From Hericium rajendrae (Eukaryota; Basidiomycota; Agaricomycetes; Russulales; Hericiaceae), in assembly GCA_033439255.1 (NCBI GenBank), contig CM065879.1, positions 476,501 through 540,500 on the forward strand: a stretch of DNA of 64,000 nucleotides, written 5' to 3'. A program made the position numbers and the translations under genes. Shown one piece after another: positions 36,996-48,292 of the stretch (positions are counted from its first letter, which is position 1; the number at the start of each line of letters is the position of its first letter). The notes under the pieces are model-generated. The model did not search any database and was not told where the DNA came from. It saw nothing but the letters and a program-made list of their open reading frames with translations.

Positions 36996-39900
36996 TGCGA
37001 ATAAGTGTATCGTCAGCGAAGTGAATCGATACGAGTTGCTCGAGTGCGTTGGCGTACTCGAGACGCCTCTGGGATCGAAAAAAGTCTGCGGTGATGAGTA
37101 GGAACCGAGCCTCAGAGTCGCGAAAGAGTGGGCTTAGCGGCGCATCCGGGGATCCCACGTACTCCCGTATGAACTTGAGGGCTGGATGGTTGAGAGCATC
37201 TTGAAGCTCGGGGTTTCCTCGGTCGAAGTGTCGACGGATCAGCGTGACGTTGTCGCGTACACAAAGGATGACCATCCTGCAAAGTCCGCGCCAATAGTAG
37301 TAAGTCCCGAGTGCCGAAGGATGGAATGGAGAGTCAGCGAGCGCGATGAGGTCGGGTACGAGAAAGCGGTCGCGAAGCTCGCCGGTGATGAAAGTTGTGG
37401 GCTTCAATCCCATGAAGGAGTGGGGGTAGGTGAGCGAATCTGCGCGCGCTGACCCGTCGGCTTGAGCACGAAATCCTGGGAGTGAGATCTGAGGGTTGAC
37501 GGGATAGACGTGGTCGCCGTCGAACCTGCTGGGGGTGTCGTCGGTTTGCTGATCGAGGGCTTCCGATAGTTCGACAGCACGTTCCTCGTCGGAATCGTCC
37601 TGCGCGTCGATCTCCATGGCCGTCCTGTATTCACGGCTCGAGGCAATGGACATAGTGGACTGCGTTTCGGATATGTCGGCGTCCGATCCGACGTGAGTCG
37701 CGATGTAGGCCTTGATTCGGGAGCGTGTGTCGGGAGAAGGCGGGGTGACAGGTATGACTACCTGGGGCAGAGAGTCGTTGCTTGCAGAGGACTCGGACAT
37801 GGTGTCAGAATCGGCGGTCGTGCGTCGAATCTCGTCGAGGATGGTAGGGGTGAGGAGAGCCAGCATCGACTCGACTTTGTAGGTGGTGTCGGGCGGGGGA
37901 ATAGCGATACCGGCGTCGCGGTATAGCTCAGTAATCTTCTCGAGCGTACCTTCGCGAAGATGCCCTAGACCGAATACTAATGCGTCGATCTCGTCGCTCG
38001 CGATGGACTCGAGAGACGGGCAGGACGATCCTGTGGAATCGGACCCACTGAGCCGTCCTCCCTTTTCCACCAAATCCTCTCCCTCAGCTCCAGCGCCTTC
38101 AACGTCCTCCTCTTGATCTTGCGCAGCTTGTGCCCAGGTGAGCGCGTGAGCGAGCTTTCCAGTCGGGGGTGGAACTTGCGTGCAGGTGCCGTCGAGCGAA
38201 GGGGATCCCACCGGAGGAAGGCCGAAAGAAAAATTCGCTGATGCGGGGTAATGATCGAGTGCGGCGTAGGCTTCGGGAGTTCTGAGGGGTTCGGGAGGGT
38301 AAGTGAGACCTCCCATGGGGCTGGAGTTAAGAGAGGGTGCGGGATCCGTCTCGGGAGGGGTGCTGGCGCTGACAACGCCCGATCTCTCACGAAAGGGCCG
38401 AAGGTCTTGAAAGGACCACTCGTGTCCACGGTCCGGAGCTTCGTCGTCGTCGTCCGATTCGAGCTCCCGCGTCCTTTCGGTGATGAGCTCGTCCAGGTAA
38501 TACCGCATTATGCCGTGGCCGATGTAATGGGCACAATTCCCCACTCCAGGTAAGTGGACTCGGAGCTCACTGTTGACGAGCGCCATGTCGATGTAGGGAA
38601 GGCCTGCGTGTCCTTCTGTGCCCATCCCTGCAACGATACCTTTGTCGGTGACTACGGTCGTGCCGTGGAGATCTCCCGCGTCACGAATTTCAGTAAATCG
38701 TGCTTTCGCACGCTGGAGGACGCCAAGGAGCTCGTGGTAGTCCGCTCCATTCACGTCTGATTCTAGGGTAAGTCCTCGAACGTTCTCTGACGCGACAGAG
38801 GGGAGAATACCTCGAAGCGGGCTGCTCATGATGGGGCATACGCGTAATTCGCTGCCCATCACGTATAGGGAGGATGGAGTTTCGAGGAGTAAGAGTGATG
38901 GTTGGCGCGGGAGCGATGAGGATGCTGGAACCTGAGGTGAGTACGTTTTTCTGTTTGATCGCGCCTTTATATACTGAGCGTCGTCTTCTAATTCCTTGCT
39001 CGTGCTTGAGGAGACCTCGAGCTTGTCAGCTCGGATTATCACGTTTTCTCGATTCTTCCCAGCCCCGGAGGTGTAACCCTCCTTACTACGCCCTTGCGGC
39101 CTGCCCACAATCCCCGCGACACAGCCTACTTCGCTCGTCGTACCACCAAAACGACGGATCTCCCTGTCCGCGGTGAGTATCCCGCGGCATTCTTTCCCGC
39201 GTCCTGAGAGACTAACTTCGCCGTTTCTGTCTCGCGAGCAGGTTTTTCCATGAGTGGCGCATTGTGCTGACTCGATTCCGACATTGCGCAGCATGCTCAT
39301 ATTCCCCGAAACATGCTTTCCTTTCACTGGGCTTTTGACCCTCTGCAAGGACTCCTTGGTAACGCAGGTTCGAGACCCGGGCGGGCTATCTGCGACTTTC
39401 CCCATTTCGGCGGACACGTTGTTCGCAAAGGTGAGTCCCTGCTTCTCCCATTCTTCGAAGTCTGACCTTCTGATGTTTCCCCAATCTCGCGCATGGCTCG
39501 CGTCGCTAGCGCTATAACGTGCCAAGTTATTCGCGTCAGTGAGCCTGTCAGGCTCATTTCCCAAGTTATATTCTGCCCGTGGTTCTCCTTCGCCATTTGG
39601 CGAGTGGATTCCGTCCTCGCAGGATCGCGCCATAGTCCTGCGATCATCGCTCTTTTGTTCTGGATGGGCGGCGCTTTCCTTATCACTCGAGGGCCGTGTT
39701 TTCCCCCCTAAGTCGTTGTAACACGTTTCCATTACCGTTTTCCGAGTGAACGCATTTCCGCGTTCATTGGTGGCATGGCGTGCCCCCTCGCTCCCCTTAG
39801 TATCTTCGATCTCTTTATCCTTCGAGGTGCGTTCGTCCCACGTCTTGCTTTCACTATTCGACACATTAATTCCTTGATTTTCGAGCTGTAGCCTCACGAC

Positions 39901-42900
39901 TTCACCGATCGCCAGAGGTGCTCGATGCTTCAAGCTGTCAAGTGCACTTTCGCGGACAGGGGCACCGATTTTGGATATTCCAAGGTACGCTCTTCCATGG
40001 TTTTTCGTCCTGCCGACTTCGCATCTGACTCGATCCACCGCATCCGCCGAGTCTTTGCCGGGATCAGGCAAATCAGCAGCAACTCCGTTTCTCGTGTCTG
40101 AGACGGTACCATCACTTTCAGTGACCATGACCTCTGCATTCAGAGCTTCGTCTTCATCGTTCCAAAGTCGAGTTTGAGTTGTTTCACCGACAACAGGGTA
40201 CGTTGATCCCCCGATGCTCGCAAAGTAGGTCCTAACGTCTGTGTTTTCTCGAGGGTCACTTGCCTCCACCAAAAATGGTCCAAAGTGCGCTGTTTCTTCT
40301 TCGACTAGCACCTCCCATAGGGCTCGGTCGGGCTGCTCGGGATCTTTCTGTACGAGGTAAGTCCCGTCTTCTCGTTCATCAATCGAGACTAAATTTCCTC
40401 TTTGCCATGGCCTTCCCAGCAGCATCTCGAATGGTACCTGTTCCCCAATATACAAGTCCGCTTTAGTTGTTACTTCGCCGAAAGACAGGGGCACTTTTCG
40501 GACTAAGCCAATGAGTTGACCCGTTCCCCCGTTTGCGTCGTGCATCTCTATCTTCTGGTTCAAGTCAATGGGTAAACGGACCTTTTTTCTCCAAGCTTCA
40601 AGACTTAGAATATTGAGCTGAGAGCCAGTGTCGATGATGCCTGTTATGTCCTTTTCCCGATATTGAAATTGTACCTTAATCAAAGGTCCTCGGGGTGGCC
40701 GAAAAAGCGAATGTACACCAGCTCCTTCTCCCATTATTGTAGTATTCATTGTTTGATTTCGCTTTTTCATGCTTTCGGACAAGACAGATTGGATTTCCGA
40801 TGAGGATCCTAACAAGTCACCAATGGAGAGCTGAATGGGCGTACGCAGCATTTGTTTAACTACTTGTGATGGATCCACCGATATAGTGGATTTGCGAGGT
40901 GCGGGCTTTCTCCTCTCATTTTCTCCTTTTGCACTAGCTGATGGCTTGACCCGTTTCAACTGTGCAGTGGCTGGAGTTACATCTTCCATGATCTGGTCAT
41001 CGTCTCCAGGATCAAACAGCCGATCCTGGGTATCGATGGGCTGCTGTCCGGAAGGATTACTAGGGCTTGGCTCGATGCGTGGGATGAGCGGCTTTCCTTT
41101 CATTTCTCTCCTCTTCTTGTCCAATGGGTCTTCTTCGTCAGAGTCCGAATCCACATTGGTTGCTCGCCAGTCCATTGGCACATCCTCACGTTCTGTGCGT
41201 GGCTCTGGTGCCTTTCCCTTTTCCTCATTCCTTGAACTTCGCGTAATAGGACCATTTCTTGGATGTCCTACTCGTTCGCCTGGAATTCGTGGGGCCTGAG
41301 AAGTACGAGGCACATTCTTGGGTGTAGGTGTACTTCCCGTAGCCTTTCCAGAGGGTTTCACTGTTACAGGTCTCTTTGGGGGATATACTCCATCAAAGGT
41401 GGTTCGCCGAGCTTGTGAGGTGCTCTTTGGGGATCGTTCCACTGGATAGGCCAAATAGTCCTCCTCATCGGTATCTCCTGCCATCAAAAACACTCCTCCA
41501 TCTTCATCGTCAGATTCTCGCTCATACTCGATCACTTGAATCAGGTTTGTTCGTGCGATCGGTGTGCTTTGCGCAGGTGCTTGTTGTTCAGCCCGCTCTC
41601 GTGCTGCTGCTGCGATGATTGTTTTGTCTTGGAATCGTCTAATAAAGGCTCCGTTCCCATGGGTGATCCTTCTCTGAGCATCACGGGCTAATGTTCCTTG
41701 GCTGATTAATTTCTCCAACCTTCTGCAGTTATTCAGTCCATGTCCTTGGTCTCCACATCCATAGCAAGTCATCTCATTTCTGCGGTTGGGTGGAAATGTG
41801 GTACTCCCAGATCCTCCTGAATTATTGTTTCCTATGTGTGGAGGTGGGTCTCTCGGCCACGGGGTTCTTGGAGGTGGAGTGGGTAACCGTCTGGGCTCAG
41901 CATTCAGAGTTGCCCCCTGGCCCTTTACTGCTGGAGGTGGCATAATTTCAGTTATGATCTTGTCCAACTGTAAGGCCCTGTAATAAACCATTGCATACTG
42001 AGGGTCATTAATGCTGAGCTGACTGAGTTGCTGGATCAGGTCTTCCATGGTGTCTTGATTATTTGGGGCTTGTCGGGGTGGAGGCAGCGTGTTCGACCGT
42101 GGAGCTTTGTATTCCACTTCTTCATCGTCTGCGTATCTGACTCTCTTCTTTTTAGGAGTCATCTTCTTGCGATTGTGCCTTGCTTTCTTGCCACGCCGGT
42201 GCTCATTGAGACGGTTATCTTCATCTGATGAGTCTTCATCTTCTGAGTCGTCGCTCCCACTCCAGTCTGTGGGGTCCTCATCACTACTTTCATCAAGGAT
42301 GTCATCAAAACGATTTCGGGTCAACATGGTTTCCGCGATAACTTCGACTGCCTGCATGTCATAGGGTTGGGAACGGTTGTGATTTGGATGAGAAGACAGA
42401 TATCGCGCCTCTATTATTTTGTGAAACTCCCGTCCGATCCCTCGCCAAAAGAATGCTGCATGCTCTGCTTGCGTGATTTTGTTTTTCTGGAGGAGCCATC
42501 CTGCAATCTTGACGAATCCCCGGGTGTACTTCTTCCAAGAGGCTAGGTTCCCCATCCTCTTACGTTTAGTTTGGCTGATGTACTTTGCTAGGTCCCTCTT
42601 CTTAAATCGCTGGTCGTATAGGTCTGCGTCATAATATTTGAGCAGATCAGACTTGAGATTGTTCCAATTGTTCGCTCGATAACTCTCCAGACCCTCGATG
42701 AACTCGGTGACTTCTCGTGAACAGTACTGAGTGATAGATACACATTTTTCAGCATCTAGGACAACATTGTTCTGATTGCACAGCCGCTCGAAGTGGTCTA
42801 CGAACTTCTCCACATAATTGTACTCTCCCTTGAATTTGATCGGGGCATTCTTCGTTCCTGGAAGGGGGAGAGTCAAGATTGACGGTACTGGGGCTACTGC

Positions 42901-43050
42901 TTGGGGTTGCATTCCCTGGCCAACCTGAGCTTGAGCACCTTGCCCAGCTTGTGGCTGGACTCCTTGTCCTGCTGGAGCTACAGGTGCACCTCCTATATTT
43001 GGATTCACTGCTGGACCGATACCCTGTCCTGCTGGGATGTTCACATTCAT
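36853..43050 (-). CDS. gag: Gypsy gag-protease polyprotein with a very long C-terminal extension
   Basis: 2065 residues, uninterrupted. The capsid-like retrotransposon gag domain is at about 65-235 (KFKGEYNYVEKFVDHFERL ... FFWRGIGREFHKIIEARY). A CCHC zinc knuckle (CYGCGDQGHGLNNC) is near 427. A retropepsin-type aspartic protease (IIDTGSQLN near 805; MLLGRPW near 876) follows. Past the protease the frame continues for about 1150 residues: first a charged low-complexity stretch, then acidic Ser/Pro-rich sequence, and a globular last 250 residues (FITGELRDRFLVPDLIAL ... ERTILEANDD) that I do not recognise. It overlaps pol by 143 bp in another frame. Typical gypsy gag products are several times shorter. 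Confidence 0.88.
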   Translation of the reverse strand: MNVNIPAGQGIGPAVNPNIGGAPVAPAGQGVQPQAGQGAQAQVGQGMQPQAVAPVPSILTLPLPGTKNAPIKFKGEYNYVEKFVDHFERLCNQNNVVLDAEKCVSITQYCSREVTEFIEGLESYRANNWNNLKSDLLKYYDADLYDQRFKKRDLAKYISQTKRKRMGNLASWKKYTRGFVKIAGWLLQKNKITQAEHAAFFWRGIGREFHKIIEARYLSSHPNHNRSQPYDMQAVEVIAETMLTRNRFDDILDESSDEDPTDWSGSDDSEDEDSSDEDNRLNEHRRGKKARHNRKKMTPKKKRVRYADDEEVEYKAPRSNTLPPPRQAPNNQDTMEDLIQQLSQLSINDPQYAMVYYRALQLDKIITEIMPPPAVKGQGATLNAEPRRLPTPPPRTPWPRDPPPHIGNNNSGGSGSTTFPPNRRNEMTCYGCGDQGHGLNNCRRLEKLISQGTLARDAQRRITHGNGAFIRRFQDKTIIAAAARERAEQQAPAQSTPIARTNLIQVIEYERESDDEDGGVFLMAGDTDEEDYLAYPVERSPKSTSQARRTTFDGVYPPKRPVTVKPSGKATGSTPTPKNVPRTSQAPRIPGERVGHPRNGPITRSSRNEEKGKAPEPRTEREDVPMDWRATNVDSDSDEEDPLDKKRREMKGKPLIPRIEPSPSNPSGQQPIDTQDRLFDPGDDDQIMEDVTPATAQLKRVKPSASAKGENERRKPAPRKSTISVDPSQVVKQMLRTPIQLSIGDLLGSSSEIQSVLSESMKKRNQTMNTTIMGEGAGVHSLFRPPRGPLIKVQFQYREKDITGIIDTGSQLNILSLEAWRKKVRLPIDLNQKIEMHDANGGTGQLIGLVRKVPLSFGEVTTKADLYIGEQVPFEMLLGRPWQRGNLVSIDEREDGTYLVQKDPEQPDRALWEVLVEEETAHFGPFLVEASDPRENTDVRTYFASIGGSTYPVVGETTQTRLWNDEDEALNAEVMVTESDGTVSDTRNGVAADLPDPGKDSADAVDRVRCEVGRTKNHGRAYLGISKIGAPVRESALDSLKHRAPLAIGEVVRLQLENQGINVSNSESKTWDERTSKDKEIEDTKGSEGARHATNERGNAFTRKTVMETCYNDLGGKTRPSSDKESAAHPEQKSDDRRTMARSCEDGIHSPNGEGEPRAEYNLGNEPDRLTDANNLARYSASDASHARDWGNIRRSDFEEWEKQGLTFANNVSAEMGKVADSPPGSRTCVTKESLQRVKSPVKGKHVSGNMSMLRNVGIESAQCATHGKTCSRDRNGEVSLSGRGKECRGILTADREIRRFGGTTSEVGCVAGIVGRPQGRSKEGYTSGAGKNRENVIIRADKLEVSSSTSKELEDDAQYIKARSNRKTYSPQVPASSSLPRQPSLLLLETPSSLYVMGSELRVCPIMSSPLRGILPSVASENVRGLTLESDVNGADYHELLGVLQRAKARFTEIRDAGDLHGTTVVTDKGIVAGMGTEGHAGLPYIDMALVNSELRVHLPGVGNCAHYIGHGIMRYYLDELITERTRELESDDDDEAPDRGHEWSFQDLRPFRERSGVVSASTPPETDPAPSLNSSPMGGLTYPPEPLRTPEAYAALDHYPASANFSFGLPPVGSPSLDGTCTQVPPPTGKLAHALTWAQAAQDQEEDVEGAGAEGEDLVEKGGRLSGSDSTGSSCPSLESIASDEIDALVFGLGHLREGTLEKITELYRDAGIAIPPPDTTYKVESMLALLTPTILDEIRRTTADSDTMSESSASNDSLPQVVIPVTPPSPDTRSRIKAYIATHVGSDADISETQSTMSIASSREYRTAMEIDAQDDSDEERAVELSEALDQQTDDTPSRFDGDHVYPVNPQISLPGFRAQADGSARADSLTYPHSFMGLKPTTFITGELRDRFLVPDLIALADSPFHPSALGTYYYWRGLCRMVILCVRDNVTLIRRHFDRGNPELQDALNHPALKFIREYVGSPDAPLSPLFRDSEARFLLITADFFRSQRRLEYANALEQLVSIHFADDTLIRNVIESGLVDGLQLPMLAKLYDHEFKEWYDIVKEYLIDERTILEANDD

Positions 43051-43141
43051 TGTGGCTAGGATTGGTGGTGTAGGCGGAGGTGATGGTGGTAATGGAGTGA
43101 CTAAGGATAAATCGGGTGGATTCTGGACTGGACTAGGATGA
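43051..43141 (-). other. Gypsy leader next to gag
   Basis: Proline-rich frame (SLVTPLPPSPPPTPP) directly upstream of the gag ATG. Deleting the nested element joins it in frame to a Ser/Pro-rich frame at 45911-46210. Gag-like coding may therefore extend upstream, although no ATG is seen in that part. Confidence 0.45.
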
Positions 43142-43659
43142 CATCTGAAAAATTTGCCAGTGGTACATAGCTCTATAAAGTCTACATAGATCTCCTAGCT
43201 TCATAGTATCGCCCTTTATTGTATAGCCCACATAGCCAAAGGGTGATGCTATGTAGTGCTATGAGGCTCAAAGGTGATGCTATGGAGTGCTATGGAGTGC
43301 TATCATAGCTATGAGAGCTGACTATGTAGCTATGATAGTATGACTAGCTATGAAAGCTATCAGTATCTATAAAAGCTATAAGGCTTATATGTCTTACATA
43401 TCCTATATTCAATATGTGTCTCACATAACCTATGTATAATATATGTCTCACATACCCTACATTCAATATGTTTCTCATATATCTTATATTTAATATGTAG
43501 ACCTGATATATATATTAAAGCAATAAAATTTATTAGAACTTTAAATCTATTTTACAATCATATCAAAATTAATAACATATGATCACACAGATATAAAGTA
43601 TTTCACTGCATCAAGATTATATTGATATCATAACAACTATTACTAACTAAAAAGTGAAG

Positions 43660-43780
43660 ATATAAGTAGGATAAAAAGATAAGATAAGATAAGGAGATAA
43701 GATATGATAAAAAGATAAGATAAGATAAGTAAAAGAAGATAAGATAAGAGAATATAAGAAACTAAGTAAGAAAAGATAAG
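43660..43780. repeat. GATAA-rich low-complexity tract
   Basis: Repeated AAGATAAGATAAG words inside copy 1, just downstream of the TATA-driven minus-strand unit. Confidence 0.6.
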
Positions 43781-44073
43781 AAAACATTAGTCTTAGAAGA
43801 AAAAGATAACACATAAGAACTTACCAAAGTAACAAAAAGCAAAGTCTAAAAGACAACTTAAAAGACATTAGTATTAGTATAAGCAATAAGAGACCAACGA
43901 CTAAAGGTTACCTTAAAGACAACAAGCAAGTAAGAGATGATGACGAGCAAGTAAAGAATGACAACGAGCAAGTAAAGAATGACGACGAGCAAGCAAAGGA
44001 GGTCGACGAAGGCGTCGACATGGCAAGAGACAGTGGGGGTTAAAGAGCAAGAGGCAATGCGCGTCGCGCGAGC

Positions 44074-44082
44074 CTTATATAC
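44074..44082 (-). promoter_or_regulatory. TATA box of the outward transcription unit, copy 1
   Basis: The minus strand reads GTATATAAGGCTCGCGCG, followed by ACGCGCATT. The equivalent of copy 2 (50783-50790) keeps TATATAA with a related CTCGCACGACGCG stretch at the same distance. Confidence 0.55.
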
Positions 44083-44435
44083 GAATCCTGGGCGGGGCCG
44101 GGATTCGTGGTTGCCGGGCGCTTGCCGAGCGTCGCGTCGAGACTGGGCGCCAGACTTCACTAAATGGACTTGGCTCCCTGTGAGCTTCACGTATAGTAGG
44201 TACTTATAATTTTCATTCATTCGAATCATATATACAACTTATAGCTATACTGTTTTTCTTTAAATTAATGTGATTTTTCTTGATTTGTAGTGGCTCGAGG
44301 AACGTACCTTCGCTCGTTCGGTGGCTGAAGCACCGAAACGCGCGTCGAACTTCGTCTCTCTCGCTGTCTCCACCACCTCCACACTCCACTCTCCTCCCTC
44401 TACCCTCCTCCTCTCCCTCTGACTCGTCGGACCGA

Positions 44436-44655
44436 ATGCCGGAGGGGTTCAGTAGGATGCAGAGGGACTTAGGTAAGTAAAAAAAGTAGCTCTATTTCGT
44501 ATATTCGTACTAATGCAGAGAGTATCGCTCATTCGAGCGATACTCTCGACTTTCTTCGCCCTCTCGCGCCCTCACTCCCCTTCCCGCCCGACTGCTGTTC
44601 CTCCCACATCACTCCACCCTCCTCCGACCTCGCCGCCTCGCCGCCACGTCACTAG
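44436..44655 (+). CDS. Small spliced open frame conserved in TIR family A (copy 1)
   Basis: Exon 1 (44436-44472, MPEGFSRMQRDL) ends at a GTAAGT donor. The intron (44473-44518) has a TACTAAT branch point and CAG acceptor. Exon 2 continues ESIAHSSDTLDF and ends SPPRH then TAG, 57 residues in all. Copy 2 has the same layout: exon 1 ends RDL, GAGGGACTTAG precedes a GTGAGT donor, TACTAAT is kept, and exon 2 starts ES with TL at the same spacing. Conservation of splice signals and phase argues for a real transcript. The function is unknown, and exon 1 alone is too short to judge homology. Confidence 0.5.
44518..44547. other. Perfect 13-bp hairpin, copy 1
   Basis: GAGAGTATCGCTC, loop ATTC, GAGCGATACTCTC, at the start of exon 2 of the small gene. 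Copy 2 has the same hairpin with one base pair swapped (A-T here, C-G there). Confidence 0.75.
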
Positions 44656-44817
44656 CGCCCGGCGCGCCGCCTCCAACGACCACGACCACCGGAGTGCCCC
44701 CGGTCGTCTGCGACCCGGGACGGGCACGCCAGCGCACGCGGATCGTGTGTCGCGCGTGGCCCTGTCCGCCGCGCGACCGCCCATGCCATCGTGCACCGCG
44801 CGCAGGCCTGCCGCATT

Positions 44818-45180
44818 GCGCACGGGCCCGCGGCAGCCCGGCGCTCGCGCACATCCCCCGTGCCTCACGCATGGACCCGTCGCCCGTCGCCCACCACCCG
44901 CCGCCCGCCGCGCCTCGCGCCTCGCACCCGCCGCCCAACGCCCCGCGCACGGGCCCGCCGCCGTGTCACCTGCACGCAGGCCTGACGCGTCGCGCACGGG
45001 CCCGCGGCAGCCCGGCGCTCGCGCACATCCCCCGTGCCTCACGCATGGACCCGTCGCCCGTCGCCCGTCGCCCGCCGCCCGCCGCCCGCCGCCTGCTGCG
45101 CCTCGCGCCTCGCACCCGCCGCCCAACGCCCCGCGCACGAGCCCGCCGCCGTGTCACCTGCACGCAGGCCTGACGCATCG
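44818..45180. repeat. Tandem repeat, about 176-186 bp period, GC-rich
   Basis: The block starting GCGCACGGGCCCGCGGCAGC occurs at 44818 and 44994, and with changes at 45179. It creates Arg/Pro/Ala-rich false frames in several phases. Confidence 0.75.
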
Positions 45181-46236
45181 CGCACGGGCCCGTGGCAGCC
45201 CGACTCCTCGCTCACGGGCCTGCCGCCCCGGACGCCTCATGCACGCCCTACGCGTCTCGCGCACGGACCCCGCGTCTCGCGTGCAGGCACGCCGCCTCGA
45301 GTACGGACCCCAATGCCCCGCGCCTCCTGCGCGCACGCCTGCCGCGCCTCGTGCGCGTCCGCGCCCTGTCGCGCATAGCGCCGGCCAGCACGGGCACTCC
45401 CAATGCATGGGTCCCGGGTCTCGTGCCGGCCTCCCGTGCCACGCATGCGTGCCCGCATTGGCTCCGCCTGTGTGCGTATGCCAGCGCGTGGCCTCGATTA
45501 TGCCTGAACATGCCTGCCTTCGACAATGTCTGAATGCCTCATTAGTTTTTAATTACCTGACTCCTAGTTTAGTAGAATTAATTATTGTATATCATCCTAG
45601 AGTCCACAATATAAATATTTTGAACTCAGACATCTGACCTTGGGATGCTTTAGCCCTAAGGTATCTTTGAGATCTAGATATGCCATGATAGGAGTCATAG
45701 CATTGATAGCAACCTTATGATGTTACATAGCTGCCATAGCTGCCACTAGTAACTACATAGCTCTATATATCCTCCATCAACAGCTATGAAAGCTATGGTA
45801 GATCTCATAGAGCTATATAGCTGTGCTGTCAAAGCACATAGGAATCATAGCACTACCATAAGAGTCATATTGTTGGCTCAGAGCTATGTAGAAAACAGAT
45901 TTTTCAGATGGAGAAGCAGGGCTCCCGACTGGCGAGATTGATGCTCCTGCAGATGGTGGAGAGTTTGAAAGGGTACTCAGAGGTACCGAACTCGGTGATG
46001 ATCCTGATGATGGAAGGGTACTGATTCCTGCTTCACTTGAGCCAGACGTTGGGTTTAGAGAGCTTGGAGAACTGATGAGATCTGATGCGAGTGTTGTCGG
46101 AGTCGATCTTCTGGACGGGACTTCGGTATCAGAAGATCCAGATGGTGATGGGGCACGGTATAAGCTGAACGATGATGAAGCCGTGTTCCTGGCTTTCGAA
46201 TTGTTTACCAGTCAGAAGAACAAACCGACTCCCTCG

Positions 46237-46252
46237 CGGTGGGCTCCAATGA
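46237..46252 (-). promoter_or_regulatory. Candidate primer-binding site of the gypsy element
   Basis: Directly inside the 5' LTR, four bases after its end, the minus strand reads TGGAGCCCACCGCG. This would pair with a tRNA ending GTGGGCTCCA. The position and TGG start fit a PBS; the tRNA is not identified. Confidence 0.5.
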
Positions 46253-46709
46253 TGTCACGCGGAAAAGCGGTTTCCGACCTAGGGGTGTCTGGGTTTTCTG
46301 GTAACTTTTCCGAGAACTCCTAGTTGTTCGATGAGGGATGGATTTGTCTTCTACTTCCAGTGTGAATCCGACTTGCCAAGGATTATGGCTGTGGGAGACG
46401 GAGGTCGAGGGTATGCGAGGCGATGAAGAAGTTCGTAGAACACTGTCACTCGATGGACAATGATCAAAAGTACAATGACTCGTAGGACGTGAATATTGAT
46501 GATCGGACTGGACGTGCGTATACGTGGAATGATAACTGCTTGGATTCGTATCTTCGTGGATTGGATGTCAACGTGAATTCGTAGAATAACGTGGATTGAA
46601 AGCGCTTGTGAAGCAACTTGACCAGGATTTGATTGTAGATGAGAACCTTAGAGGATTCTGATGTACAAACTGGGGGCAAAGATACTTGAATTTGGTGTTA
46701 CAGGAACAG

Positions 46710-46719
46710 CCTTTATATA
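46710..46719 (-). promoter_or_regulatory. LTR TATA box
   Basis: The minus strand reads GGGTATATAAAGG here, about 460 bp before the end of the 5' LTR and in the sense of gag-pol. This makes it the likely core promoter. The 3' LTR has it at 31282-31291. Confidence 0.6.
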
Positions 46720-47020
46720 CCCTAAGAGCTCCTATGGCTGCGTGGGTAAGAAATGTATCAAAAAGGATAGATGAAACGAGTGAGTCATTCCTAGTCATGT
46801 ATAGTAAGGGTGAGTCGAAGTAGGTGACTAGGAGATGAGTCGGTCAGGATAGTGAGTCAGGAAGAGTCAAACGAAGGTAAGAGTCATAATGAGTCAACAC
46901 TCAGACGTATGAGTCAGAGACCAAACAAATCAAGAGGAAAATGAGAGAACATAGGTGATGTAGCATCATGACGAAGACAAAGTGCAGGAAACATACGACA
47001 AAGAACATGACCAGTCCAAT

Positions 47021-48292
47021 TTAGGCGTAAGGGTCTCCTATGGTCGGATGAAACTCGGCCCGAGGAGGCTCGTTCCGAACCCACTCCTTTACATCGACAT
47101 CCATCCTCGCGGTTCCAGCCTCGATGGCGATCTTCTTGATCTGGCAGGCCTTGCGCATGTGATCAAAGACTGCAGGCTCGCAGTGGCCGCTGTAGGAAGT
47201 CGCATATGTGGAGGCCTCGTATACGCAGTGGAAAAGATCCAGTGGATTGTAAGGCTTGAGCCGATCCTTTGCCTCTGCCCCATCTCTGGTAAGCCTCTGC
47301 CTCTCTCTTCCTTCTCCGATGCACCAATGACGTGGCACGACCATGATGATGCACCCAGATCCATAAGTGGAATCGGGATCAGGGCTGGCCGGCTCCTCCC
47401 CCCAATCAGGCCCGAGATCGTCCACAACCTTCATACGTCTTACTCTCCAAACGGCCCAGGTATCCGTCACCGAGAGGAGTTCCTTGATAGCGCCATAGGC
47501 GCAGGATCCTTCGATGTCCGAGATCAACAAGATGAACTGGCCTTTGCGAATGGGCATCGTCGGCTTAACGACTGAGATCCAGGGGAAGTGCAGGTTTCCG
47601 GTGATGAGCCGGACGGTCATGAAGTTAAAAGGGAGATCAACAGAGGAGGGGGCCCAGACGTAGCCGGTGCACTGATGGAACTGTCAAGCATAGATGTGGC
47701 CGAAGGGCCCTTCGGGAATAACGGTGATGATACCGGGGGCACGGAATGTCGGGTCGGCACTGATCTCAGGAAGTGTTGGCGTAGGTGGGGGTGGAACTAA
47801 TGCGGGAGCGCTCGGAGCAGCCGGAATGGAAGGAGGGAATTGGGCAGCAGAGAGCGTGGCAGGGAATGCAGCGGCCATGATGCTGGGGATGTCGTCATTC
47901 TCGTGCCTTTCTACCTCCAGTCGGAGGTCCCCTACATCCGTATCAGTCAACGTTACAAAGGAACGGTCATCGAAGATGAGTTCGCTCTCGATCTCCTGCT
48001 CCTGACGACGTGCAGCGATGGATATCTGGTCGGCAATGTCCTGCATACCTTCAAGAATTCGTCGAGGGTCAGGTGGCTCTGGCCCGTCGAGAACCGTTAG
48101 ACGGTATCTGGGGTTGGCAGTGATGAGATTCCCTCTGAGGTAAAAATTGAGTCTCTCGGTAGTGACGCTTCGCAGGGAATCGTGATGGACTGCTAGGAAG
48201 AGAGGAGGGAGATTCTCGGTGGGAGCAGGCCGGCGAAGTTCGGGAGCAGGATTAAGAAGAGAATCAAACCAGGCCATGATGCGTTGGAGCAT
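47021..48292 (-). pseudogene. Broken copy of the LTR open reading frame
   Basis: Same frame as 31593-32864, but CGA is TGA at 47684-47686 (after HIYA), cutting it about halfway. Other coding differences include a Gly-to-Arg change (LGGNLI to LRGNLI). Confidence 0.7.

Larger units (their letters stand above)
43142..45910. mobile_element. TIR element, family A, copy 1 (nested in the gypsy leader)
   Basis: 2769 bp with perfect 12-bp terminal inverted repeats CATCTGAAAAAT/ATTTTTCAGATG and a 2-bp duplication GA on both sides. Subterminal zones are full of AGCTATG-type words on both strands. The centre has divergent promoters and a GC-rich block. No transposase is recognised, so it is probably non-autonomous. 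It shares its termini, promoter core and small spliced gene with 48775-51554, in opposite orientation. Confidence 0.85.

Noticed and set aside
43660-43780. Regular GATAAGATAAG words as a possible CRISPR-like array
   Set aside because: Simple low-complexity repeat with no spacers, in a eukaryotic genome.
44513-45637. 374-residue Arg/Pro/Ala-rich frame in family A copy 1
   Set aside because: It is created by a GC-rich tandem repeat that is open in several phases. Copy 2 has no matching frame.
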